From the NCBI GenBank assembly GCA_030595525.1, contig JAUVDD010000018.1, positions 1 to 13,376 of the forward strand: a DNA stretch of 13,376 nt, given 5' to 3'. This document shows, one piece after another, positions 7,397-13,376 of this stretch (positions are counted from its first letter, which is position 1; the number at the start of each line of letters is the position of its first letter). The position numbers were made by a program, and so were the translations under genes. The notes beneath the pieces are model-generated. The model worked only from the letters and a program-made list of their open reading frames with translations. It ran no database searches and was not told the origin of the DNA. The stretch comes from Puniceicoccales bacterium (GTDB lineage: Bacteria; Verrucomicrobiota; Verrucomicrobiia; Opitutales; Oceanipulchritudinaceae).

Positions 7397-8973
7397 ACGA
7401 ATACGATCAGGCAATTTCGAACATGAAAGGCGTGCGCTCGTTGGAGTGGTGCGTTGGCAGTGGCTCCGAGATGGTGCATGTGATGGACGGCGTTCCGGTA
7501 TGGTTGGGCATGCTCGCACTCGCACTGGTGATCATTCTTTCCCATTTTTTCGTGAATGCCCGTAAGTCGCTTCCTTCCTCTACATCAGGTTACTGGAAGT
7601 ATCCACTTTTTAAGCACAAGATTATTAATCGGCTGATTTCTTTGCCTTATTTCCCGATGATCGCGCAGAGTATTTCCATTCTGATGTTCCTGCTGATTCT
7701 CACCGCAGGACTGTGGGGAAATCAAAAGACGAATATCGGACCGGTCATCACATGGACATGGTGGTGGGCTCTGTTAATATTCATGATCTTTGGATTCGGG
7801 AAGGTTTTCTGTATGATTTGTCCATGGGAGGGGCTTTCTACGCTGATCACATCCTTGTCATTGAAATCCCGGGTGAAGAAACTCGGTTTCGAATATAAAT
7901 GGCCCAAGTGGGGACGGAATATTTATCCGGCAATCCTTTTCTTTCTCATTCTTACCTGGTTTGAATTGGGATGGAATGCGACTCGTTCCCCGATGATTAC
8001 AGCGATCATGGGAGTTGTGATGGCATCGATGGCAATCCTTTGCGCCATCTTTTTCGAGAAGCGGGCATTTTGCCGATACGCCTGCCTGGTGGGTCGAGTG
8101 AGCGGGTTATACTCCATGTTTAGTCCCTTGGAACTGCGGGCGCAATCGGCAGATGTTTGTGCAAGTTGTAAGACCAAGGATTGCTATACCGGCACAGAGG
8201 ATTCGACGGCATGTCCTACACAACTATTCCCCAGCAAACTCAATGAGAACACCTATTGCACACTCTGTACCGAGTGCGTGCGCTCATGTCCGCACGAGAA
8301 TATTGGCATCAATCTCCGACCCATCGGCCAGGATTTGTTCAGTCGCAAAAAATTCAAATGGGACGAATCCATTCTGGCAATTGTGTTGTTAGCGATGACG
8401 AGTTTCCATGGCCTGACCATGACACCACAATGGTTGCGCATGAATGAGTTCCTGCGTGGGTCCACAGGATTTGGTCCGATCCTGACCTTTACGATTTTGA
8501 TGACGCTCATGCTCATTCTTCCGTTGCTCTTGTTTTGGATGGCGTCGATTTGTGCCCGTGCCGTTGCTACCTCGAAAGTTAAGACCAGTGAGGTTTTTAA
8601 AGCCTTCGCCTATTCACTTATCCCGATAGCGCTCTTCTATCATATCGCGCACAACAGTATGCATTTTTTCATGGAGGCTCCTCACTTGTACCCGCTTTTG
8701 AGCGATCCTTTTGGATGGGGTTGGGATCTGTTCGGTACAGTAGGCAACAGCTATCCGCCTCTGTTGAGCTTGACCACTATTTGGTATTTACAAGTCGCTC
8801 TGATTGTGACGGGCCATGTGTTCGGGGTTGTCCTGGCTGATCGTTATGCGAAACGCCTGTTTTCTGGATCTGTTTTCAGGAGTTTGCTTCCATTAATTGT
8901 TGTGATGATTCTTTACTCATCATTAAGCATTTGGTTGGTCATGCAACCGATGGAGATGCGTACCAGCATGTGA
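7393..8973 (+). CDS. Large NapH/NosR-like membrane polyferredoxin with His-rich C-terminal membrane domain
   Basis: 526-residue integral membrane iron-sulfur protein. The N-terminal half follows the NapH/NosR plan: membrane segments near 36-54, 88-107, 121-137, 176-192 and 201-221, a first motif FCMICP (C140, C143) and a second FCRYACL (C227, C231). Two cytoplasmic iron-sulfur sets follow: a variant one, C256-x2-C259-x4-C264-x9-C274-P, and a standard one, C289/292/295/299-P. From residue 325 on there are about five more membrane segments not present in NapH, with histidines H339, H417, H420, H424, H431 and H475 in or beside them. These could bind heme b or contribute to a quinone site; this is inference. 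It shares ATGA with the upstream anchored protein and is followed four bases later by a NapG-type ferredoxin. Likely role: quinone-linked electron transfer; direction and partner unknown. Confidence 0.85.
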   Translation: MNEYDQAISNMKGVRSLEWCVGSGSEMVHVMDGVPVWLGMLALALVIILSHFFVNARKSLPSSTSGYWKYPLFKHKIINRLISLPYFPMIAQSISILMFLLILTAGLWGNQKTNIGPVITWTWWWALLIFMIFGFGKVFCMICPWEGLSTLITSLSLKSRVKKLGFEYKWPKWGRNIYPAILFFLILTWFELGWNATRSPMITAIMGVVMASMAILCAIFFEKRAFCRYACLVGRVSGLYSMFSPLELRAQSADVCASCKTKDCYTGTEDSTACPTQLFPSKLNENTYCTLCTECVRSCPHENIGINLRPIGQDLFSRKKFKWDESILAIVLLAMTSFHGLTMTPQWLRMNEFLRGSTGFGPILTFTILMTLMLILPLLLFWMASICARAVATSKVKTSEVFKAFAYSLIPIALFYHIAHNSMHFFMEAPHLYPLLSDPFGWGWDLFGTVGNSYPPLLSLTTIWYLQVALIVTGHVFGVVLADRYAKRLFSGSVFRSLLPLIVVMILYSSLSIWLVMQPMEMRTSM

Positions 8974-8977
8974 TACG

Positions 8978-9559
8978 ATGGGCACCAAAATCACCAGAAG
9001 AGGCTTATTTCGACTTCGCCCCAGCGAGTTCTTTTCACTGATGTATGAGAAGGAGCACCCTGAGGAAAAAGAAGGTAAACCGCGGCGCTACATTCGTCCG
9101 CCAGGGGCAATGCCAGATGAAGTCCAGTTCCTGTCGACTTGTGTGAGATGCAATAAATGTATCGAAGCCTGCCCACACGATGTGATTCGAAGCCTGACTG
9201 CTGTCGCAGGAATTGCTGAAGGCACACCATATTTGCTTCCAGAGAAAGATCCTTGTCGCTGGTGTGCGGACATGCCGTGTATTCAAGCTTGTGAGAGTGG
9301 AGCGCTCGGTTTTGCTCCGGATGGAACCGTTCCCCCGATTGCCAAAGCCAAGTTTACTTCGGATAAATGCCTGAATGAACAAGGAGTGCTCTGCGATACC
9401 TGTGCTCAACGTTGTCCGACTTCCGTCAAAGCGATTCGCATGGTCGGGCGCAAGGTCAGTTTTGACCTGGAAAAGTGTACTGGTTGCGGACTCTGTGCAT
9501 ATCATTGCGAGGCAGAACCTGCTGCATTCAGTATCTCGCTTACTACGCTGACCTCCTGA
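8978..9559 (+). CDS. NapG/MauM-type ferredoxin with four 4Fe-4S clusters, no export signal (copy 3)
   Basis: 193-residue iron-sulfur protein. YIRPPGAMPDE (38-48) matches the shared NapG segment. The cysteine sets are C55/58/61/65, C93/96/101/105, C131/139/142/146 and C167/170/173/177. The second has Cx2Cx4Cx3C spacing, unlike the other two NapG-type proteins, and a DPCRWC...PC pattern seen in several MauM/NapG relatives. An ITRRGLFRL sequence occurs at residues 5-13, but no hydrophobic stretch follows (the next 25 residues are charged), so export by Tat is unlikely unless the protein travels with a partner. It starts four bases after the stop of the large NapH-like gene with no clear ribosome site, consistent with coupled translation, and probably forms a module with that protein on the cytoplasmic side. 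It is the last gene of the plus-strand run. Confidence 0.86.
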   Translation: MGTKITRRGLFRLRPSEFFSLMYEKEHPEEKEGKPRRYIRPPGAMPDEVQFLSTCVRCNKCIEACPHDVIRSLTAVAGIAEGTPYLLPEKDPCRWCADMPCIQACESGALGFAPDGTVPPIAKAKFTSDKCLNEQGVLCDTCAQRCPTSVKAIRMVGRKVSFDLEKCTGCGLCAYHCEAEPAAFSISLTTLTS

Positions 9560-9631
9560 CCACCAGTTATTGAAGCGCATTTAATTAAGCCTCTGGGATG
9601 ATGCATCTCTCCCTCAGTGTTTGTCCTGCGG
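9560..9631. other. Convergent intergenic spacer
   Basis: Seventy-two bases separate the stops of the two convergent gene blocks. The spacer holds a perfect TTAATTAA palindrome (9581-9588) and a weak imperfect hairpin (9595-9613, GGGA/TCCC ends) without a T-run on either strand. Transcription from both sides must end near here, but no convincing intrinsic terminator is visible. Confidence 0.5.
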
Positions 9632-11401
9632 TTAAAGACTCATGATGATGAGAATGCAAAGGAGCACCAATGGCAGCAATATGCCCAATCCCGCGGGAAG
9701 GCTTCCGCATTCTGTGCTCTTCCGGGCGTTTTCGGCACGAAGATCCTTCGGTCCGTAGGCATTCCCGGGGGATGCTGTTCCAATCCTGACTATGGCAGCC
9801 ACAAGCGAACCTGGAAGTTGTGGAATTGCACGGCTGAGGCTTCTAACACCTTGGCGGGTGATGAACTGATGGGCAACGGCGTTGATGCGGTTGAGCACAA
9901 CGTCCATCATGCCGTAAAACCGGGCGCAGCCCTTGCGGTAAAACCAGTCCGAATCCAGGGAAATGGTATCGGTCCGCTTAAGTAGCGGCAGCATGAGGAA
10001 AAACACAAGGGCCGAGAAAATCAAAAGTTGTGACTGGGTCACTACATGGGCCGCAGAGTAGGCATGGTAGTCGACCGGATAGGGCAGGATCGAATAAAGT
10101 GGGTCGGGATATATGCCGAGGAAAATACAGAGGAAGGCGAGGATACCCATGGCAATGAGCATGCTGGGAGGAGCTTCCTTGGGTCGCATGCCCTTGTCTT
10201 TCGCGAAAAACACGAAATAGGGGAACTTGATACCGGCGTGCAAGAACACGCCTGCCGAGGCAATCTCCAGCACCAGCCATACCCAGAACATGTGTTGGTT
10301 GGCGGAGGCTTGCAGGATAAGAGTCTTGCTGGTGAATCCGCTGGTAAGCGGAACCGCCGAAATGGCAAGGGCTCCGATCGTTCCGAGAATCATAGTCAGG
10401 GGCATGGTCTTGTATAGGCCACCCAGATCCGTGCACTTGCTCTTGCCAATGCGATGCAGGACAGCACCGGCGCTCATCCAAAGGAGCGACTTGTAAATGA
10501 TATGACAGAAGGCGTGAGCCGCCGCACCGTTAATCGCCATTTGTGTGCCGATACCCGCGCCTGCCACCATGAAGCCTACCTGATTGATGATGCTGTAGGC
10601 CAGGATACGGCGCATGTCGTTTTCCAGAAGGGCGTAGATGATGCCGTATACCGTCATGATGCAGCCAATGAGGATGAGGATTTCCCATCCTGCAAATCCG
10701 CGTAGGAGAGTGTAAACGGCGGTTTTCGTCGTGTAGGCGCTCAATATCACACCGGCTATCACACTGGAACTCGGATACGCGTCGGGTAACCAGGATCCGA
10801 ACGGAGGCGCTGCGGCGTTAACCAGGACACCGGCCAGCATCAGGCAGGTTCCAAGATTTACTTCAGTGAAAGTTTCGAATGCCAGGCTGCCTGTATTCCT
10901 GAATTGTATCAGGATGCCGGCCAGCAGTAGGAGTCCGCCAAAAAGATGCACCAGCAGGTATCGAAGTCCCGCGCCATAGGCCTGTTTCGTTCGACGGGTC
11001 AGGATGAGGAACGTCGAGGTCACCGCCATCAATTCCCAGTAGATATACCAGGTGATAATGTCACCCGCGAAGACCACCCCTATGCCACACCCGATGTAAG
11101 TCAGTGCCCAAAATAAATGGCCATGCTGGCGCACGTACCATGCGTATATCATCCCGGCAAATGCGTTGAGCGTGAAAATGTAGCCGAACACTTTTGCCAG
11201 TTTGTCGACTCGCAGGAGCTCGAGGTCGCCAAATGAAGGGAAAACACTCAGGGTGAAACTGGCGTTCGCGTCCAATGTGTAGATGAAATAAAAGGCCAGC
11301 GCGGGGGTGGCTATGGCGATCAGGTTCCCAATCCGGCCACGTACGGCCAGGGCCAGCAAGGCGCCTGCGAAAAGAATGAAATTTGGAGGCAACTCAAGCA
11401 T
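9632..11401 (-). CDS. MrpD/NuoM-like proton-translocating antiporter subunit (589 aa)
   Basis: Polytopic membrane protein of the Mrp antiporter/complex I subunit superfamily. Visible family features: E123 in WYIYWELM (the conserved TM5 glutamate), PPFGSWLPDA (199-208, the broken-helix TM7 motif), K226 in TTKTAVY (TM8 lysine), LENDMRRILAYSIINQVG (259-276), H300/K304 in FCHIIYKSLLW and K359 in LTSGFTSKTL (TM12 region). The TM7 lysine position is N195 in VNAAAPPFG; I recall the same VNAA pattern in a group of bacterial proteins annotated as Na+/H+ antiporter subunit D, so it may be a subfamily trait. After residue about 475 come an amphipathic stretch (DSDWFYRKGC onward) and a last helix at 568-588. 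The ATG overlaps the end of the 99-residue upstream gene by eight bases; no ribosome site is visible. The superfamily is secure; the ion (H+ or Na+) and the complex are not. Confidence 0.88.
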   Translation of the reverse strand: MLELPPNFILFAGALLALAVRGRIGNLIAIATPALAFYFIYTLDANASFTLSVFPSFGDLELLRVDKLAKVFGYIFTLNAFAGMIYAWYVRQHGHLFWALTYIGCGIGVVFAGDIITWYIYWELMAVTSTFLILTRRTKQAYGAGLRYLLVHLFGGLLLLAGILIQFRNTGSLAFETFTEVNLGTCLMLAGVLVNAAAPPFGSWLPDAYPSSSVIAGVILSAYTTKTAVYTLLRGFAGWEILILIGCIMTVYGIIYALLENDMRRILAYSIINQVGFMVAGAGIGTQMAINGAAAHAFCHIIYKSLLWMSAGAVLHRIGKSKCTDLGGLYKTMPLTMILGTIGALAISAVPLTSGFTSKTLILQASANQHMFWVWLVLEIASAGVFLHAGIKFPYFVFFAKDKGMRPKEAPPSMLIAMGILAFLCIFLGIYPDPLYSILPYPVDYHAYSAAHVVTQSQLLIFSALVFFLMLPLLKRTDTISLDSDWFYRKGCARFYGMMDVVLNRINAVAHQFITRQGVRSLSRAIPQLPGSLVAAIVRIGTASPGNAYGPKDLRAENARKSTECGSLPAGLGILLPLVLLCILIIMSL

Positions 11402-11693
11402 CTTTGTCGTAGTAGTCCGGTTTGCGTTTCAAGAGGAAGGCCAGCAGTTTCGCGACGATAATCATTACACTGCACGCGATGAAACCCAGCAGGGCGTTGA
11501 ATCCGAAGAATCCGGTTCCCTCGAAATGCGGGTGCTTGTGGATGAAGAACTCCGCTAAAATCGAGCATCCACATACTCCCCAGAGCAGGATCCACAAAAT
11601 GCGAATGACCTTTGGGTTCCACGGTTCCGCGGGGACCCGTTTTACTTCCGGATCAACACCGGAATCAGCTGAATTGTGCAAGGTCTCGTGCAT
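11394..11693 (-). CDS. Small two-helix membrane protein with HxHxH motif, unknown function
   Basis: 99-residue protein I do not recognise. It has a polar N-terminus (1-28), a membrane helix about 29-50, a short loop with FIHKHPHFEG (H52, H54, H56), a second helix about 63-88 and a basic, tyrosine-containing tail ending KPDYYDKDA. It sits between two antiporter-like subunits: it begins one base after the stop of the upstream one and overlaps the downstream one by eight bases. It is therefore probably an accessory subunit of the same membrane complex, comparable in size to the small Mrp subunits but without their recognisable sequence. The coding call rests on clean hydrophobic periodicity, tight packing in the operon and sensible ends; the function is unknown. 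Confidence 0.8.
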   Translation of the reverse strand: MHETLHNSADSGVDPEVKRVPAEPWNPKVIRILWILLWGVCGCSILAEFFIHKHPHFEGTGFFGFNALLGFIACSVMIIVAKLLAFLLKRKPDYYDKDA

Positions 11694-11694
11694 C

Positions 11695-13164
11695 TCAGGT
11701 CATCAAATTCGCAAGAGCGATCAGGATTTGTGGTTGAAAGAAGAGTAGCAGCGTCAAGGTCGAGGTTGCCACGATGGGAATGAGGCAGGGGATTGGGGCC
11801 TCCCTGTAGTGCGTTTCCGACCGGTTGAATTCGGGGGGCACGAAGAACGCCCGGAATACAGGCTGGATCAGGTAGAAGCCGTTGAGAATCGTACTGATCA
11901 GGAACACTATCAGAAGCGAAATATGGTTTGCTTCAAGCGTGCCGTAAAGCATGTACCATTTGCTGTAGAACCCGGCTGTCGGGGGTATTCCGGTGACGCT
12001 CAGAGCGCCGATGCAGAAGCAACCCATGGTGATGGGCATCTGCCGTCCGATACCGTTGAGCTGGTGGACGTATTTTTTCCCGGTGGCGACAAAAATGGCG
12101 CCTGCGCAGGCGAAGAGGGTGATCTTCCCCAATGCGTGCGTAGCAATGTGCAAAATCCCGCCGGTCACACCCGCATTATTAAGCAGGGAAACGCCCAGGA
12201 TGATGTAGCTCAATTGTCCGATAGTGGAGAAGGCCAGCCGGCGCTTAAGGCTGTCCTGGCTCATTGCGATAAGCGAGGAAACGATGACCGTGAAGGCGGC
12301 TATGTAGCTGAGCACAATTCCGAGGTCGAGTTCCTTCAGGTAACTCACGCCAAATACACTGATGACCACACGGACGATGCAGAATACACCCACTTTCACA
12401 ACCGCGACGGCGTGCAGCAGGGCGCTGACGGGAGTCGGCGCGACCATTGCCCCTGGTAGCCAGGAGTGGAATGGCATGAGGCCGCCTTTGGCAAAGCCGA
12501 ATATCAGCATCAGGAACAGCAAGAGCGCCCAGGAAGGATCAATGTGACCCGCGAGGAAACCTTGCGAATTGAAGGTCATGCTCCCCGTCTGCAGATAGAT
12601 ATAAATGAGCGCTGGCAGCAGGAAAGCCACGGAAGTTCCCAGAAGGTAGGTGAGGTAGGTCCGTCCTCCGCCACGAGCTTCCTTATCCTGATGGTGAACG
12701 ACCAGCGGATAGGTCGCGAGGGAAAGCATTTCGTAGAACAGGTAGAGCGTAAACAGGTTCCCCGCAAAAGCCACCCCAAGGGTCGCGCTGAGGGAGATGG
12801 CAAAGAATACGAAGAAGCGCGTTTGGGAATGTTCCTTGAGCCCGCGCATGTAGCCCATTGAATAAATCGAAGTGATAATCCACAGACCGGAGGCGACAAG
12901 TGCAAAGAGGATACCAAGCCCGTCAACGCGGAATTCCAGTGCCAGCCCGTGCGGAAGGATATCAGCCCAGAGGGTAGTGTGGATAATATTCCCAGCCAGT
13001 ACCTTGGGCAGCATAAAGAGCACGATGCCAAGCTTCGCCACACCTGCCAGCAGGGTCCAGAATTCGCGTAGGTTCGGGCGCGCACCACTGACTAAAATCA
13101 GCGGAACGGCTGCCAGCGAGGCCAGACAGGCATAAAGCGGAAGGTTGGATGTCAGTACGTTCAC
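11695..13164 (-). CDS. MrpD/NuoN-like proton-translocating antiporter subunit (489 aa)
   Basis: Polytopic membrane protein with about 14 hydrophobic segments, close to the usual length for MrpD and NuoN. The conserved charged series is complete: E145 in LYLFYEML (TM5), K226 in FAKGGLMPFHSWLP (TM7), K257 in HAVAVVKVG (TM8), K347 in THALGKITLF and K402 in GFYSKWYM (TM12). MSQDSLKRRLAFSTIGQLSY (301-320) is the typical TM10-11 connection. The N-terminal GARPNLREFW (27-36) recalls MrpD-like subunits of large hybrid Mrp clusters rather than canonical NuoN. The start is a GTG whose GTGA overlaps the stop of the upstream subunit; no ribosome site is visible, so coupled translation is likely. Role: one ion channel unit of an Mrp-type antiporter or complex-I-like membrane arm. 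A complex I NuoLMN set is possible, but the small protein that follows argues against a standard nuo operon. Confidence 0.9.
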   Translation of the reverse strand: MNVLTSNLPLYACLASLAAVPLILVSGARPNLREFWTLLAGVAKLGIVLFMLPKVLAGNIIHTTLWADILPHGLALEFRVDGLGILFALVASGLWIITSIYSMGYMRGLKEHSQTRFFVFFAISLSATLGVAFAGNLFTLYLFYEMLSLATYPLVVHHQDKEARGGGRTYLTYLLGTSVAFLLPALIYIYLQTGSMTFNSQGFLAGHIDPSWALLLFLMLIFGFAKGGLMPFHSWLPGAMVAPTPVSALLHAVAVVKVGVFCIVRVVISVFGVSYLKELDLGIVLSYIAAFTVIVSSLIAMSQDSLKRRLAFSTIGQLSYIILGVSLLNNAGVTGGILHIATHALGKITLFACAGAIFVATGKKYVHQLNGIGRQMPITMGCFCIGALSVTGIPPTAGFYSKWYMLYGTLEANHISLLIVFLISTILNGFYLIQPVFRAFFVPPEFNRSETHYREAPIPCLIPIVATSTLTLLLFFQPQILIALANLMT

Positions 13165-13376
13165 GGTGTGGGGAAATTCGGGAAGGCGCCTGCCAGAGTG
13201 CGGCTGATGAGTTCGATGATTTGCGTGTTATACAGGCCGATCAGGGGAAGGCTTACCGCAACCACAATTGCCGGAAGAAGCATGTGCAGGGGAGCCTCTG
13301 AGATCTTAACCGGAAGCTTTTCCCCGTGGTGCTCATCCCCGTGGGATGCGGCGGGCTTTTCACCAAAGAGGGCAAT
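13161..13376 (-). CDS. C-terminal end of another antiporter-like (MrpD/NuoL-M type) subunit, truncated by the window
   Basis: The open frame runs in from the window edge and ends in TGA at 13163-13161. The 71 visible residues begin IALFGEKPAASHGDEHHGEK, a His/Asp/Glu-rich cytoplasmic loop, followed by the EAPLHMLLPAIVVAVSLPLI segment. The pattern of (R/K)xxEAPxxMxxP plus a hydrophobic helix is typical of the last two helices of antiporter-like subunits (compare KEAPPSMLIAMGILAFLCIF in the 589-residue protein). The remaining tail ends AGAFPNFPTP. It makes the third subunit of this superfamily in the block and overlaps the next gene by GTGA. Confidence 0.75.
   Translation of the reverse strand: MALFGEKPAASHGDEHHGEKLPVKISEAPLHMLLPAIVVAVSLPLIGLYNTQIIELISRTLAGAFPNFPTP

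Noticed and set aside
9595..9613. Possible bidirectional terminator hairpin in the convergent spacer
   Set aside because: Only four GC-rich pairs at the ends and two inner pairs with mismatches; no T-run follows on either strand, so an intrinsic terminator cannot be supported.
11809..12459. Long hydrophilic plus-strand reading frame opposite the 489-residue antiporter gene
   Set aside because: It is antisense to a gene with complete family motifs, its composition (Asp, Glu, Gly, His rich) is the expected mirror of membrane codons, and no ribosome site or homologue is recognisable.
9632..13376. Standard complex I nuoL-nuoM-nuoN order
   Set aside because: The 99-residue HxHxH protein between two subunits, the VNAA-type TM7 and the long C-terminal tail of the 589-residue protein fit Mrp-like hybrid clusters better; without the upstream genes the question remains open.

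Overview
The window is bacterial accessory/energy-metabolism DNA that carries two convergent gene blocks with almost no non-coding sequence. All visible chemistry is respiratory: c-type heme motifs, a Tat-exported molybdenum enzyme, many 4Fe-4S ferredoxin domains, polyferredoxin membrane proteins and antiporter-like membrane subunits. This points to a Gram-negative-type anaerobe or facultative anaerobe. The style of the NapA-like protein and its partners makes me think of the PVC group (for example Verrucomicrobiota), but that is only an impression and the window holds no phylogenetic marker.

Plus strand, 1-9559: a tightly packed run of nine genes. It opens with the 3' part of a cytochrome c made of at least three tandem mono-heme domains (5' end outside the window). 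Next is a Tat-exported, Cys-ligated molybdopterin oxidoreductase of the periplasmic nitrate reductase type (NapA-like). It is followed by two exported NapG-type ferredoxins, two NapH-type membrane polyferredoxins, a small membrane-anchored protein whose predicted mature form begins with two histidines, a third, larger NapH-like protein with a His-rich membrane extension, and a third NapG-type ferredoxin without an export signal. Five successive junctions are ATGA stop/start overlaps, so this is very probably one operon with coupled translation. The likely scheme is quinol oxidation through NapH/NapG-type modules, and electron delivery (perhaps via the cytochrome) to the NapA-like enzyme. NapB, NapC and NapD are not seen, although the upstream neighbourhood is cut off.

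Spacer 9560-9631: the convergent junction, with no convincing terminator.

Minus strand, 13376-9632 (read right to left): the C-terminal end of one MrpD/NuoL-M-N-type antiporter-like subunit, a complete 489-residue subunit of the same superfamily, a 99-residue two-helix membrane protein with an HxHxH motif, and a complete 589-residue subunit. They overlap or nearly touch and look like the distal end of an Mrp-type or complex-I-like ion-translocating operon. Whether this block works together with the Nap-like chain is not shown by the sequence.

No tRNA, rRNA, CRISPR array, insertion sequence or clear promoter was found; both transcription units appear to begin outside the window.
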